Shown here piece after piece: positions 1 to 9,901 of a DNA stretch of 64,000 bases. The translations under genes and the position numbers were made by a program. The notes beneath the pieces are model-generated. The model was not told where the DNA came from. It ran no database searches and saw only the letters and a program-made list of their open reading frames with translations. Each line of letters starts with the position of its first letter. Positions within the stretch are counted from its first letter, which is position 1. The DNA is from Thiosulfativibrio zosterae (lineage in GTDB: Bacteria; Pseudomonadota; Gammaproteobacteria; Thiomicrospirales; Thiomicrospiraceae): positions 1,533,501 to 1,597,500 of the forward strand of contig NZ_AP021888.1 in assembly GCF_011398155.1 (NCBI RefSeq), written 5' to 3'.

Positions 1-411
1 TTTAATGAAGGTGGGGTTCCTGTGGGTGCCGCTTTACTTGATTCGCAAGGTAACTTATTAGGTAAAGGGCGTAATCGTCGAGTGCAAGACGATGACCCAT
101 CGGTTCATGGCGAAACCGCGGCATTTAAAAACGCTGGGCGACAAACCTGTTATACCGATAAAATTTTAGTCACCACACTTGCACCCTGCTGGTACTGTTC
201 GGGGTTGATTAGACAATTCAGAATTGGCACGGTTATCGTCGGCGAATCTCAAAATTTTGAGGGGCATTTAGATTGGTTAAGAGAAGCCGGTGTTGAGGTG
301 ATAGAGCTTAATGATGTTGGGTGCAAAGTTTTGATGGCAAAATTTATTCAACAAAATCCTGATATCTGGAACGAGGATATTGGTGAGTGTGGGAACCACA
401 CTCACGCATGA
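1..411 (+). CDS. Cytosine deaminase, Fcy1-like (5' end outside window)
   Basis: Member of the zinc-dependent cytidine/deoxycytidylate deaminase superfamily, probably hydrolysing cytosine or a related base to uracil and ammonia in the cytoplasm (pyrimidine salvage). The frame is open from base 1 and reads FNEGGVPVGAALL before the first possible internal start (GTG at 22), so the true start lies upstream. Visible motifs are the HGE zinc/proton-shuttle triad and PCWYC, which supplies the two zinc cysteines. The C-terminal stretch CKVLMAKFIQQNPDIWNEDI resembles yeast Fcy1 as I remember it (CKKIMKQFI..RPQDWFEDIGE), which argues for cytosine deaminase rather than tRNA adenosine deaminase TadA. It ends 13 bases from the convergent cheV stop. 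Exact substrate is inferred; another nucleobase deaminase is possible. Confidence 0.8.
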   Translation, partial: FNEGGVPVGAALLDSQGNLLGKGRNRRVQDDDPSVHGETAAFKNAGRQTCYTDKILVTTLAPCWYCSGLIRQFRIGTVIVGESQNFEGHLDWLREAGVEVIELNDVGCKVLMAKFIQQNPDIWNEDIGECGNHTHA

Positions 412-424
412 TTTTCTAATACTA

Positions 425-1405
425 TTAGCGAACAACACCTAACATTTCAGTTTCCACTTTCGTTAAAGTGTTCACGATTAAGTCAGTATCGACTTTACCG
501 ATAAAGTAGTTGGCCCCCATCTCAATAACTTCACGACTGTTATTTTCACTGGTCATGGAAGTATGAACAATGATAGGCATTTTCGCCGTTTTTGGATCCG
601 CTCTTAACTCTTTAATGACCGTATGACCAGAGGCTTCAGGCATTTCAAGATCCGTAAAGATGACTGAAATGTCATTCATATTCGGCAAGTCTTTAATGTA
701 ATTCAACATCAAACGACCGTTATCAAAGCCCTTGTGTTTTAACCCTAACTGATCAAACACCATTCCCATGTATTTCTGAATGGATTTACTGTCTTCTGCA
801 AATAAAATCGTGCCATTTTTGACTTTGTCACTGAACACATGTTTATTTTTATCAACTTGCTTGGCAGATGCAAAAATCTTTTCTGCCATAGCCGGCATGG
901 CTTCAATCAGTAGTTTTTCGATATCCAAGATAAAACATAAGGTTTTACCATCATTCAAATAGGTATGGTTAACAATTTGGTTGGTATTAACATTCACATT
1001 GTAGTTGGATGCGGGACGAATCTCAGCCCAGTCTTTTTCTTCTACACCGTGAATATGGGCAACGCGCATCCCGATAAAGTTATGGCTAAAGTCAGAAACA
1101 ATGATAATTGACTTATCTTTTTCTTCCGGCGTCATTTCAAAACCCATCCACTTAGGCAAGTCAATGACAGGCAAGTAAACGCCCCGCAACTCAATCATCC
1201 CTTCTATCAAAGCGTTCGAGTCTGGCATGGGTGATACATCATAGGCACGCGCTTCAAGCACTTCTCTCACCTTGAAAACATTCATCCCGTAATAAGGTGG
1301 TTGATAGTCAGGCTTAGGAAATTGCACCTGAAAAATCATCAAACTCATTTGATTATTTTTACTAAGTTGAGCGGTTTTTTCGACTTGTTCTAATGTAGTA
1401 CTCAT
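425..1405 (-). CDS. cheV: Chemotaxis coupling protein CheV (CheW + receiver)
   Basis: Adaptor that links chemoreceptors to CheA and can be tuned by phosphorylation. Residues about 20-175 form a CheW-like domain (for example IELRGVYLPVIDLPKWMG); residues about 197-320 form a response-regulator receiver with the acidic pair E204-D205, phospho-acceptor D252 in FTDLEMPE, T282 and K304. At 326 residues it has normal CheV length. The ATG is supported by AAGGTGA about nine bases upstream. No other che genes lie beside it, although a chemoreceptor gene is present at 44946-47432. The convergent deaminase gene ends only 13 bases from its stop. Confidence 0.95.
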   Translation of the reverse strand: MSTTLEQVEKTAQLSKNNQMSLMIFQVQFPKPDYQPPYYGMNVFKVREVLEARAYDVSPMPDSNALIEGMIELRGVYLPVIDLPKWMGFEMTPEEKDKSIIIVSDFSHNFIGMRVAHIHGVEEKDWAEIRPASNYNVNVNTNQIVNHTYLNDGKTLCFILDIEKLLIEAMPAMAEKIFASAKQVDKNKHVFSDKVKNGTILFAEDSKSIQKYMGMVFDQLGLKHKGFDNGRLMLNYIKDLPNMNDISVIFTDLEMPEASGHTVIKELRADPKTAKMPIIVHTSMTSENNSREVIEMGANYFIGKVDTDLIVNTLTKVETEMLGVVR

Positions 1406-1496
1406 GAGTAACGATCACCTTATTGGAAGAATGGAATAATATTAACTCAAAGCAGGACTAAAAATCGACCCACTACGCTAAATTTACCCCAAAAAT

Positions 1497-1510
1497 AACC
1501 AGGCCTGGTT
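1497..1510. repeat. AACCAGGCCTGGTT palindrome, copy 1
   Basis: Perfect 14-bp palindrome in the short gap between cheV and rnhB. Read on the minus strand, AAATTT precedes it and ATTTTT follows it, so it forms a hairpin with a T-rich tail just past the rnhB stop and could terminate the envelope operon. One of thirteen copies or near-copies in the window. Confidence 0.9.
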
Positions 1511-1514
1511 AAAT

Positions 1515-2129
1515 TTAGGCTGGGTTTTGACTTAAAATACACTTTACCGGTTTAAATGAAGTGCGATAGCCTTCAATTAAACCAAATTCTTGAATGGCTT
1601 TTAAATGTGCCTCTGTTGGATAACCTTTGTGCTGGGCAAACCCGTATTGCGGATAAAGAAGGTCTAAATCCATCATTTGCTGATCTCTATGAACCTTAGC
1701 CAAAATAGAAGCCGCTGAAATTGCCATGACTTTCGAATCCCCTTTCACAATGGCTTCACAGGCTGCCGTTATTTTAGGGCAGCGATTACCATCAACCAGC
1801 ACCTTGTCAAAAGGTATTTTGATACCCGCTATCGCTCTTTGCATGGCCAACAGAGTGGCTTGTAAAATATTGATTTCATCTATTTCAGCCGGACTGGCCG
1901 ATGCAATACAAAAAGCCAAGGCTTGCTCTTTGATTAAAGCCGAAAGCTCTAAACGGCGTTTTTCTGACAGCTTTTTTGAATCTCGCAAAGGCAAATCACA
2001 GTCGTCCGGTAAAATAACTGCTGCCGCAACCACTTCGCCAATCAAAGGCCCGCGCCCAACTTCATCAACTCCGACGACTCGTGCTGTCGCCAAACTAGAG
2101 TCTAAAATAGATAAATCTAACTGTTGCAT
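1515..2129 (-). CDS. rnhB: Ribonuclease HII
   Basis: Removes RNA from RNA-DNA hybrids and single ribonucleotides misincorporated in DNA. The 204-residue protein carries the RNase HII metal-binding motif [12 protein letters not shown] (D22, E23), [10 protein letters not shown], the conserved VLVDGN aspartate near residue 113 and a final acidic site in [18 protein letters not shown]. It is the last gene of the uppS-to-rnhB operon: the lpxB stop lies four bases before its ATG. In E. coli dnaE follows rnhB; here the operon ends and a palindromic hairpin follows. Confidence 0.96.
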   Translation of the reverse strand: MQQLDLSILDSSLATARVVGVDEVGRGPLIGEVVAAAVILPDDCDLPLRDSKKLSEKRRLELSALIKEQALAFCIASASPAEIDEINILQATLLAMQRAIAGIKIPFDKVLVDGNRCPKITAACEAIVKGDSKVMAISAASILAKVHRDQQMMDLDLLYPQYGFAQHKGYPTEAHLKAIQEFGLIEGYRTSFKPVKCILSQNPA

Positions 2130-2133
2130 TAAC

Positions 2134-3327
2134 TTAATGAGTCAACGGCTGTGATAAATTTGCCCAATCAACCACTGCATCAGCCGCAAGCTCTGATGCA
2201 TTTTGTTTAAGTTGATGATACTGAACATCAAAGGCCGCTAACTGTTTATGTTGTTGCTTGGTGTCTGCCATGAGTTTACCCAATGCAAGAGCAATCTTGT
2301 CAGCCGTTGCCTCTTCTTGAATAAACTCAGGTATCAGAGATTGTTGCGCCAAAACATTCGGCAAACCGATCCATTGGGTTGTTGAGAGCTTCTTCATTAA
2401 CCAATAAGAAAAAGGGTGTACCTTGATTGCGATGATGATGGGGCGTTTCATTAGAGCCGCTTCTAAAGTGGCTGTGCCAGAGGTCACTATCAAAAAGTTA
2501 GACGCTTCCATCACCTTTTGCGCTTGCCCAGAAACCAAGGTTATTTGCTTTTGTAATCCCAGCAAAGCCACTTGCTCAGCAATCAGAAGTTGTGCGGCTT
2601 GATGCACACAGGGAATTAAAAAATGTAAATCGGGCATGATTTCTAACAGTTTTTTAGCTGCCTGCAAATAAACCGGAGTCATTAAGCGAATTTCACTCAT
2701 TCGCGAACCCGGCAACAAACCGACCACAGTTTTCAAAACAGATAATTGAAAGTAAACCCGTGCCTGCTCTAAATTGGGTGACTCAGGGACTTCATTGGCT
2801 AACGGATGACCAACAAACTTAACCGGTATTTGATATTTGTCGTAATAGGGTGTTTCAAAAGGGAATAAAACCAAAACTCCATCGACACATTGCTTAATCT
2901 TGACTAAGCGTTTTTCTCGCCAGGCCCAAACGGATGGCCCAACATAATGAATGGTTTTAATGCCGTTTGATTTAAGTACTCGTTCTATCTTAAAGTTAAA
3001 GTCAGGAGCATCAATCCCAATAAATACATCTGGCTTAAGCGCTAGCAAAGTTTGAATCAAAGAACTGCGTAATTTGAGTAATTCAGGTAAGTGTTTTAAG
3101 ACTTCAAAAATACCCATAACGGATAATTTTTCCATAGGGAAAAAAGACTGCAATCCCTGCCCAATCATTTTGGTGCCACCCACACCTATAAAGGTGGCGT
3201 GCGGAAAACGCTGTTTTAAGGAGCGAATAAGCCCTTCGCCCAAGGTATCACCAGAGGCCTCTCCTGCAACTAAAGCAATCACAGGATGCGAAATGGGTTG
3301 TTGAACTGACTTAGCGAACGATGCCAC
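2134..3327 (-). CDS. lpxB: Lipid-A-disaccharide synthase
   Basis: GT19 glycosyltransferase that condenses UDP-2,3-diacylglucosamine with lipid X to make the tetraacyl disaccharide of lipid A at the inner membrane. The N-terminal [17 protein letters not shown], the central [14 protein letters not shown] and VGHPLANE, and the C-terminal [12 protein letters not shown] are family hallmarks. Its 397 residues are close to the usual 380-390; about 14 N-terminal residues precede the conserved core. The ORF overlaps the end of lpxA by 17 bases, suggesting translational coupling. Confidence 0.96.
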   Translation of the reverse strand: MASFAKSVQQPISHPVIALVAGEASGDTLGEGLIRSLKQRFPHATFIGVGGTKMIGQGLQSFFPMEKLSVMGIFEVLKHLPELLKLRSSLIQTLLALKPDVFIGIDAPDFNFKIERVLKSNGIKTIHYVGPSVWAWREKRLVKIKQCVDGVLVLFPFETPYYDKYQIPVKFVGHPLANEVPESPNLEQARVYFQLSVLKTVVGLLPGSRMSEIRLMTPVYLQAAKKLLEIMPDLHFLIPCVHQAAQLLIAEQVALLGLQKQITLVSGQAQKVMEASNFLIVTSGTATLEAALMKRPIIIAIKVHPFSYWLMKKLSTTQWIGLPNVLAQQSLIPEFIQEEATADKIALALGKLMADTKQQHKQLAAFDVQYHQLKQNASELAADAVVDWANLSQPLTH

Positions 3328-4090
3328 GACTGGAGTGTTGCAAGAAATGAATTAAATTAGATAGCGTGCCTTTTTCGTCATTTAATGATTCAATTTCATT
3401 AATCGCCGTTTCTAAACGATTGCCTGAACGATAAAGGGCGCGGTAGGATTTTTTAATGATATTGATCTGCTCTTTATCATAACCGCGTCTTTTAAGACCT
3501 TCTAAATTTAAGCCACGAGGTACGGCTAAGTTTCCAGAAACCGTCACGAAATTAGGCACATCTTGACTCAGAACACTGCCCATGCCACAAAAACTATGTT
3601 GACCGATATGGCAAAATTGATGCACCAAAGTATAGCCACCTAAAATTGCCCAGTCATGCACAGTAACATGCCCGGCTAAAGCCACAGCATTCGCAAAAAT
3701 GACATTATTGCCAATGACACAATCATGCGCAATATGAACGCCCGCCATGATCCAGTTATCATCACCAATGGTGGTTTCGCCTCTATCTTGAACCGTCCCC
3801 CGATTAATGGTGACATTTTCTCGAAACATATTGCGATGACCAATCACTAAACGAGTGACATCACTGGCAACAAATTTTTTATCTTGAGGGGCTGCACCAA
3901 TGGAGCCAAACGGATAAAAATGATTTTTTTCACCAATGACCGTAGGCCCAGAAATAACAACATGAGGCTCTAAAATACAACCTGAACCAATCGTTACATC
4001 CGCGCCTATGACACAAAAAGCACCAATTTTGACATCATCAGCAATGCAGGCACTAGAATCAATAATCGCTGTAGGATGAATAAGACTCAT
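3311..4090 (-). CDS. lpxA: UDP-GlcNAc acyltransferase
   Basis: First enzyme of lipid A synthesis: transfers a 3-hydroxyacyl chain from ACP to the 3-OH of UDP-GlcNAc in the cytoplasm. The 259-residue protein is a left-handed beta-helix of hexapeptide repeats with the catalytic His region GVHIAHDCVIGNNVIFANAV, followed by a helical C-terminal domain. Family length is about 262. It sits nine bases after the fabZ stop and overlaps lpxB downstream, the order normally seen in gammaproteobacteria. Confidence 0.97.
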   Translation of the reverse strand: MSLIHPTAIIDSSACIADDVKIGAFCVIGADVTIGSGCILEPHVVISGPTVIGEKNHFYPFGSIGAAPQDKKFVASDVTRLVIGHRNMFRENVTINRGTVQDRGETTIGDDNWIMAGVHIAHDCVIGNNVIFANAVALAGHVTVHDWAILGGYTLVHQFCHIGQHSFCGMGSVLSQDVPNFVTVSGNLAVPRGLNLEGLKRRGYDKEQINIIKKSYRALYRSGNRLETAINEIESLNDEKGTLSNLIHFLQHSSRGIVR

Positions 4091-4099
4091 AAAATAGAA

Positions 4100-4537
4100 T
4101 TAAACCTTTCTTTCCGCACACAATAAATCTGCTGAAGCAATGACTTTGCCATTAACTTTAGTGACACATTCAAACTTCCAAATGCCGCGTTTATTACCCG
4201 TAGTCACCACTTCAAAATCAAGACGATCACCTGGAACGGCAGGCTGACGAAAACGACAATTATCGACCGCTGCTAAATAATACATAGAAGAACCATCAGG
4301 TTTTTCACCCTGTGAACGGAAGGCTAAAATACCAGTACATTGTGCCATGGCTTCAATAATCATCACACCCGGCATAATCGGATTATTGGGAAAATGTCCG
4401 GTAAATTGTGGTTCGTTAAAGGTCACATTTTTATACCCTTTTAATGAAACGCCCGGCACAAACTCCGTCACACGATCTACCAATAAAAATGGGTATCTGT
4501 GGGGTAAATAGTCAAATATGTCTTTAACTTCCATCAT
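4100..4537 (-). CDS. fabZ: 3-hydroxyacyl-ACP dehydratase FabZ
   Basis: Hot-dog-fold enzyme that dehydrates 3-hydroxyacyl-ACP in fatty acid elongation. Its position between lpxD and lpxA lets the cell balance phospholipid and lipid A, which compete for 3-hydroxymyristoyl-ACP. The 145-residue sequence has the active-site histidine in [20 protein letters not shown] together with the downstream catalytic glutamate. The start has two consecutive ATG codons; GGAAGA lies about eight bases before the first. One base separates it from lpxD. Confidence 0.96.
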   Translation of the reverse strand: MMEVKDIFDYLPHRYPFLLVDRVTEFVPGVSLKGYKNVTFNEPQFTGHFPNNPIMPGVMIIEAMAQCTGILAFRSQGEKPDGSSMYYLAAVDNCRFRQPAVPGDRLDFEVVTTGNKRGIWKFECVTKVNGKVIASADLLCAERKV

Positions 4538-4538
4538 T

Positions 4539-5582
4539 TTATTTTTCTTCCAGTTGATTTTTTAATTCTTTGATTGATTGCTCAAGGTCTTTAATTTGCA
4601 GAGCCATTTTCTGTAAGTTTTTAGCTCTAACGGTATTTTTTTGCCATTCACCTGTCGGTATGGCTGGAAAACCAGAGTAACTTCCAGGTTGTTTGAGCGA
4701 GTGAGTGACGCCCGCTTTTGCCATAACCATTACACCATCTGATATTTTTAAATGCCCCACAACACCAGCCTGCCCTGCAAAAATGCACTGTTTTCCGACT
4801 TGTGAGCTACCCGCAAATCCAGTTTGAGCAGCAATGGCACTGCCTTGTCCAATCTTAACATTATGAGCAATATGCACTAAGTTGTCTATAATGCAATCAT
4901 CTTCAATCACGGTATCCTGTAAGGTGCCTCGATCAATGGTTGTATTGTTTCCAATGGAAACATGATTACCAATTATGACTCTACCAATTTGAGGAATTCT
5001 AATCCACTGCCCTGCCTGAGGCGCAAAACCAAAACCTTCGCCACCGATGACGCATCCGGCTTGCAAAATAACCTCATCACCCAAAACACAGTCATTCATA
5101 ATCACCACATTTGGGCCTAAGTAACAGTTTTTTCCTAAAGTAACATTTTTACCTAAGTAACAACCCGCTGAAATTTGACAACCTTCTCCAAGAAGCACAC
5201 CTGATTCTATAACAACATTCGGTCCGATATAACAGCTAGCAGGAACAACCACAGAACCGTCAACAACGGCTGAGGGGTGAATTCCTTTTTGACTGGGTAA
5301 AGGATTGAATTTTTGGGCAAGGAGCGCGTATACATAATAGGGATTTTTAACGATTAAGCGATTACAAACCGTTAAATCCGAAAATTCAGCCTTTAAAATA
5401 ACCAGGCCTGCTTGAGTCGACTTTAATTGTTCTTTGCGTTTGGGGTCATTAAAAAAGGCAATCTCTTGAGAGGTTGCCTTTTCCAAATCTGCCACTTTTG
5501 TCAATGCTAGGGCATCTTTACCCTGATACTCAAACTCAATTTCATTTTGAGACAAAAATTCTAGTAATTCGTCCTTTTGCAC
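4539..5582 (-). CDS. lpxD: UDP-3-O-(3-hydroxyacyl)glucosamine N-acyltransferase
   Basis: Third lipid A enzyme: adds the N-linked 3-hydroxyacyl chain from ACP. The N-terminal uridine-binding domain (about 1-100) is followed by hexapeptide beta-helix repeats and a C-terminal helical extension ([16 protein letters not shown]). The catalytic histidine region is [20 protein letters not shown]. Its 347 residues match the family. It lies 16 bases after the skp stop. A one-mismatch copy of the dispersed palindrome is embedded in the gene near 5400. Confidence 0.96.
   Translation of the reverse strand: MQKDELLEFLSQNEIEFEYQGKDALALTKVADLEKATSQEIAFFNDPKRKEQLKSTQAGLVILKAEFSDLTVCNRLIVKNPYYVYALLAQKFNPLPSQKGIHPSAVVDGSVVVPASCYIGPNVVIESGVLLGEGCQISAGCYLGKNVTLGKNCYLGPNVVIMNDCVLGDEVILQAGCVIGGEGFGFAPQAGQWIRIPQIGRVIIGNHVSIGNNTTIDRGTLQDTVIEDDCIIDNLVHIAHNVKIGQGSAIAAQTGFAGSSQVGKQCIFAGQAGVVGHLKISDGVMVMAKAGVTHSLKQPGSYSGFPAIPTGEWQKNTVRAKNLQKMALQIKDLEQSIKELKNQLEEK
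5400..5413. repeat. Near-copy of the AACCAGGCCTGGTT motif inside lpxD
   Basis: AACCAGGCCTGC: one mismatch in the 10-bp core. On the coding strand it reads GCAGGCCTGGTT and encodes A-G-L-V. The intact half AGGCCTGGTT is shared with near-copies in acnB and the EamA gene. Confidence 0.6.
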
Positions 5583-5598
5583 AATTCTGCCTCAGAAT

Positions 5599-6147
5599 TT
5601 ATTGATTAAATCCAGCACGCTTGTCATTGTTGAGCTTTTTCAAATAATCCAAAACTGCCTGAGTGACATCTAAACGATTGTTAGTGTAAGCAATCCCTTC
5701 ATAAAGGATAAGATCGAACTCTTGCTGCTTACCAATTTCTTTAATGGCCTGGTTCACCAAGCCTTGCAGTTTAGCCAGCTCCTCGTTACGACGAATATTA
5801 ACCAATTCTTGGATGTCATTTTGTTTTCTTTGGACTTCGCGAGTCAACATGGTAATTTCGCGTTCTTTTGTGGCTTTTTGCGTTTCGGTTAACAGCATTT
5901 TATTCTTTTGGTAGTCTTGCTGCTTTTGCTCTAAATCTTTAGCGGCAGCCTTGAGTTCATTTTGCTGGGGGCCGAATTCTTTTTCCAAATTAGAGCTGGC
6001 CTGCTTAGCTTGTGGCGCTTGTTCTAACAATAAACCAACATTCACCACGCCTAATTTGGCGGGTGCTGATTCTGCAGCTTGAACAAATCCAACTAAAGAA
6101 GCAACACTTAAAATGACACCAAACAAAATATTAGAGGTTGAACGCAT
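5599..6147 (-). CDS. skp: Periplasmic chaperone Skp/OmpH
   Basis: Trimeric periplasmic chaperone that holds unfolded outer-membrane proteins on the way to BAM. An N-terminal signal peptide (MRSTSNILFGVILSVASLVG, ending near FVQA) is followed by KLGVVNVGLLLEQAPQ, then a long charged, Gln/Lys-rich coiled coil forming the Skp tentacles. I chose the ATG at 6147 because AAAAGG lies nine bases upstream and it gives a clean signal peptide; TTG at 6171 and ATG at 6165 are in-frame alternatives. It sits between bamA and lpxD, the standard place. Confidence 0.93.
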   Translation of the reverse strand: MRSTSNILFGVILSVASLVGFVQAAESAPAKLGVVNVGLLLEQAPQAKQASSNLEKEFGPQQNELKAAAKDLEQKQQDYQKNKMLLTETQKATKEREITMLTREVQRKQNDIQELVNIRRNEELAKLQGLVNQAIKEIGKQQEFDLILYEGIAYTNNRLDVTQAVLDYLKKLNNDKRAGFNQ

Positions 6148-6216
6148 TTTACTAAACCTTTTCATTAACAAAACATTGAAACATTTTAACCCATTATTCT
6201 GGGCTAATTTAATCTT

Positions 6217-8517
6217 TTACATAGGGATGCCTAAGTTAAATTGGAACACCTGGGTTTTATCATCCGGCTGATCATTTAAGGCTCTTGCCAAACTGAATGC
6301 GAGCGGCCCAACTGGTGTGATCCAAGAGATCCCTAAACCTGTTGAGGCTCTGAACTCTTCAACTTTAACCTGATTAAAATCCGTGAAGACATTCCCTGCA
6401 TCCAAAAATAAACTGACACGAATATTGGATGAGTCTTCAATAAATGGCATGGGAAATACCAATTCAGCACTTGAAATTAGCTTAACCCGACCACCCACAG
6501 GGCTACTTGAACCTTGAGTAGCGTAATCATACACAGGCCCTAAACTATTAGGCTCATACCCTCTAACAGAGCCAATGCCACCTGCATAAAAGTTTTCATA
6601 GAAGGGTAAACCTTTGTACCCCCCCAATCCATCACCGTAAGAAACATCACCCTTAACTTTCAATGAAACCGCATTGAAAAGTGGAACATAGACAGTTTCA
6701 TTGGCATAAATTTTATAAAAAGCTATATTTGACTCATCAATCGGAGTAATAATTTCACCCGTTAAGCTGGTTGATTGTCCTTTACTTGGAAAATAAAAAG
6801 CATTTTTAGAATCATAGCTCCAGCCCATAGACAAACGAGCTGATCCAAAATGCGTTCCATAAACATCACTGTAATCTTTACAAGCGGTAAAGGTATCAAT
6901 ACAGATTAAATTTTGATCATCCAATTTAAGTCCATAAGACACATTACTGAACTCACTTAAGGGATAGCCCACATTTAAACGAACACCATAATTATTGGTT
7001 GAATAATCTGAAACGCCTAATTCAGCAGCATCGATTTCGCGATAATAAACACCGCCACCTAAAGAAACGCCATCTTGTGTAAAGTAAGGGTTGGTAATAC
7101 TCAAATCTAATGATTTTGTAGAGGCGCTATAACGACCATTAAAACTAGCGGTATTACCCGAACCGATGACATTTCGTTCTGTAACCCCCATGGTTAAACT
7201 CATACCATCTATCTGAGAATACCCTATCCCCGCATTAAAAGAACCGGTTGACTGTTCTTCAACCTTAACCACCAAATCAACTTCGTCTTTACTGATGCGC
7301 TGGGTATCTACCTTAGCGACCTTAAAATAACCGAGTCGATTTAAACGGGTGTTAGATCTTTGTACCGCTTTCAAAGAATAAGGCGCCGCTTCAAATTGAC
7401 GCATTTCGCGGCGAATCACATGATCCCTCGTACGCGTATTGCCTTCAATCAAAATTCTGCGCACATAGACTCGGTCTTTTGGCTCTATTCTGAAATCAAT
7501 CTTGACCGTTCTTTGTTCTTTATTAAGTTGCGTTAAGGGCTCTACTTCTGCAAAAGCATAACCCTCTTCACTTAAGCGATCTCGAATGGCATTAACACTG
7601 CTAATCACCGCACTACGATTAAATAAATTATTATCTTCAATACTGAGAAGCTGCTTTAATTCGTCTTTAGGCAGTATGGTATTGCCTGAAAAAACAATAT
7701 TTTCAACCGTGTATTGAGGACCTTCATTAAGATTAATGGTGATAAAAACTTTGGTTTTGTCCAGTGACAAGCTCACCTGTGAAGAAACGACCTCAAACTC
7801 CGCAAAACCTCGGTCCATGTAGTAAGACTTAAGGGTTTCTAAATCGGCTTGTAATTTTGGTTTGGCGTATTTATCACTGTCACCCATCAATGCAGACTCA
7901 GATAATAACAATTCGCCTTTTAGCAACTCATCAGCATAGGTTTTATTACCCACCAAAGTAATACGACCAATGGATGCTGGCTTACCTTCTTCCACTTTAA
8001 TATTTAATGCCACGCGATTGCGCGGTAGCTCATCGACAACAATATTCACATCTGCCGCATAATAGCCCTGGTTTTGATAACGGCGTCTCAGGTCTAGAAT
8101 GATTCGGTCCATTTGCGTTGCATTAAAAATACGACCCTTCTTAATGCCTAAGGCTTCTAAAGCCTGATTCATGTCATCTGTTTTGATCAGTTCATTACCT
8201 TCAATTTTAATATCAGAAATAGAAGGTCTTTCTAAGACTTTAACCACCAAAACATTTTCATCTTTTAAATAAAGACTGACATCTTTAAAAAACCCAGTTT
8301 TATAGAGCGCCTGAATACTGCCTTGAATCTTTTCGCTGGTCAGCTCTTGTCCTTTATTGATGGGCAAATAACTATTAACCGTTTCATAACTGATTCGCTG
8401 ATTTCCCTCTACCTGAATCGACATGACTAAAGGTGCTGCTTGTGAACTCATCACAGGCAAAGCTATAAGACTGCACACTAAAGCAGTTTTTTTCAAAACA
8501 TTTAAAAAATTAAGCAT
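6217..8517 (-). CDS. bamA: Outer-membrane assembly factor BamA
   Basis: Central Omp85 component of the BAM complex that folds beta-barrel proteins into the outer membrane. A signal peptide (MLNFLNVLKKTALVCSLIAL, cleavage near SSQA-AP) is followed by five POTRA domains (about 25-420) and a C-terminal 16-strand barrel with the conserved VRGYEPNSLGP motif. The ATG at 8517 overlaps the rseP stop by eight bases (ATGCTTAA) and gives a better signal peptide than the upstream ATGs at 8538/8535, which have no visible ribosome-binding site. Odd: the protein ends in GIPM, not the aromatic residue usual at outer-membrane barrel C-termini. Confidence 0.95.
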   Translation of the reverse strand: MLNFLNVLKKTALVCSLIALPVMSSQAAPLVMSIQVEGNQRISYETVNSYLPINKGQELTSEKIQGSIQALYKTGFFKDVSLYLKDENVLVVKVLERPSISDIKIEGNELIKTDDMNQALEALGIKKGRIFNATQMDRIILDLRRRYQNQGYYAADVNIVVDELPRNRVALNIKVEEGKPASIGRITLVGNKTYADELLKGELLLSESALMGDSDKYAKPKLQADLETLKSYYMDRGFAEFEVVSSQVSLSLDKTKVFITINLNEGPQYTVENIVFSGNTILPKDELKQLLSIEDNNLFNRSAVISSVNAIRDRLSEEGYAFAEVEPLTQLNKEQRTVKIDFRIEPKDRVYVRRILIEGNTRTRDHVIRREMRQFEAAPYSLKAVQRSNTRLNRLGYFKVAKVDTQRISKDEVDLVVKVEEQSTGSFNAGIGYSQIDGMSLTMGVTERNVIGSGNTASFNGRYSASTKSLDLSITNPYFTQDGVSLGGGVYYREIDAAELGVSDYSTNNYGVRLNVGYPLSEFSNVSYGLKLDDQNLICIDTFTACKDYSDVYGTHFGSARLSMGWSYDSKNAFYFPSKGQSTSLTGEIITPIDESNIAFYKIYANETVYVPLFNAVSLKVKGDVSYGDGLGGYKGLPFYENFYAGGIGSVRGYEPNSLGPVYDYATQGSSSPVGGRVKLISSAELVFPMPFIEDSSNIRVSLFLDAGNVFTDFNQVKVEEFRASTGLGISWITPVGPLAFSLARALNDQPDDKTQVFQFNLGIPM

Positions 8518-9901
8518 TATAGAGCCGAACCACATCATTAAAAATTACAAAAAATGTCAACATCAGAATCAAAAAGAGTCCAATTTTTTGACCAATCAAC
8601 TGCACCGACTCATTAACCGGCGACCCCTTAATCATTTCGATTAAGTAATAAAACAAATGCCCCCCATCCAAAACAGGAATGGGCAATAAATTTAAAACAC
8701 CTAAACTCAAGCTTAACAACCCAAGCAAACTTAAAAAAGAAATCCATCCCGTTTGCATGGCTTTACCTGAAAATTGTGCAATGCTGATAGGGCCTGATAA
8801 ATTATTCATAGACACTTCGCCAAACAGCATGCGTTTAATCATAACCAAAGTCAAATCTATTAAATTGAGACTGTGTTCAGCACCTCTAACCATTGCTTCA
8901 ACAGGACTGAAACTTTGCTGAATGATGTAGGGCTCCAAATCCGCAGGTCGCATCATGACTGAAATGCCCATAGAACCCTGCAAACCCTTTTCTGTCATGC
9001 GACTTTTCAGTGGTAAATCGACTGAATACTGCTGCTGATTTCTTAAAAATTTTAAACCGACTTTTCTATCAGGATTAACTCGAACGACCTCTACCAGTTC
9101 TTGCCAATTTGAAATGGTCACACCATCCATTTCAATGATTTGATCTCCCGTTTTAAGAGCCGCAATTTCAGCTGCCGAACCCGGCTGGATTTTATTAATA
9201 ATCGCAGGAACTGGCGGTTGAAAAGGATCAAAGCCAAGTATTTTTAGCCAATCTTGCTTAGGGGCATCCAAATCTAAGCCTTTTAGACTCACCTGGACTT
9301 CAAGCGTTTGCTGGGTTGCAAAATTTTCAATCATCAGCGGTAACGAATTTTCATCTTTAACCAATCCACTCACCACAGATTGATAGACCTCTTGCCAAGA
9401 ATAGATAGTCTGACCATCTATGGCTTTTATCTGCCAAACGGCTTGACTAAGATCCGTCATAGGATTTTCTTTAAGAATAGCGTTCGTCACAACTGATGCT
9501 TTGTTATCAGCAACAAATAACGGTTTTAAACCATTAATTCCAGAAACATAAATGAGTGAAAATGCAATCCACGCAAAGACTAAATTCACCAAAGGTCCGG
9601 CGGCAACAACCACAAAGCGTTTGTAAACCGACTGTCTATTGAAGGCCCGAGATAAATCTTCTGGCGCAACAGGACCTTCTCTTTCATCCACAAAACGGAC
9701 AAAACCACCCAAAGGTATTGGACTTAAGCAAAACTGAGTTTCACCGACTTGTTTGGTATAAAAAGGTTTACCAAACCCTAAAGAAAATTGGAGGACTTTA
9801 ATATTAAAAATTTTGGCGGCAAAATAATGACCATACTCATGGATAAACACCAGCAAACTCATGGCCACCAAAAAGCCTAATAAAGACCAAATAATATCCA
9901 T
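8510..9901 (-). CDS. rseP: Regulated intramembrane site-2 protease RseP
   Basis: Inner-membrane zinc metalloprotease that cuts anti-sigma factors such as RseA within the membrane to release envelope-stress sigma factor, and removes leftover signal peptides. Visible are the first transmembrane segment with HEYGH, two PDZ domains in the middle, and the C-terminal PIPVLDGGHL zinc aspartate motif. The ATG at 9901 overlaps the cdsA stop by one base (TAATG), so I prefer it to the codon 21 bases upstream. Length 463 residues, normal for the family (about 450). Confidence 0.95.
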   Translation of the reverse strand: MDIIWSLLGFLVAMSLLVFIHEYGHYFAAKIFNIKVLQFSLGFGKPFYTKQVGETQFCLSPIPLGGFVRFVDEREGPVAPEDLSRAFNRQSVYKRFVVVAAGPLVNLVFAWIAFSLIYVSGINGLKPLFVADNKASVVTNAILKENPMTDLSQAVWQIKAIDGQTIYSWQEVYQSVVSGLVKDENSLPLMIENFATQQTLEVQVSLKGLDLDAPKQDWLKILGFDPFQPPVPAIINKIQPGSAAEIAALKTGDQIIEMDGVTISNWQELVEVVRVNPDRKVGLKFLRNQQQYSVDLPLKSRMTEKGLQGSMGISVMMRPADLEPYIIQQSFSPVEAMVRGAEHSLNLIDLTLVMIKRMLFGEVSMNNLSGPISIAQFSGKAMQTGWISFLSLLGLLSLSLGVLNLLPIPVLDGGHLFYYLIEMIKGSPVNESVQLIGQKIGLFLILMLTFFVIFNDVVRLYNA

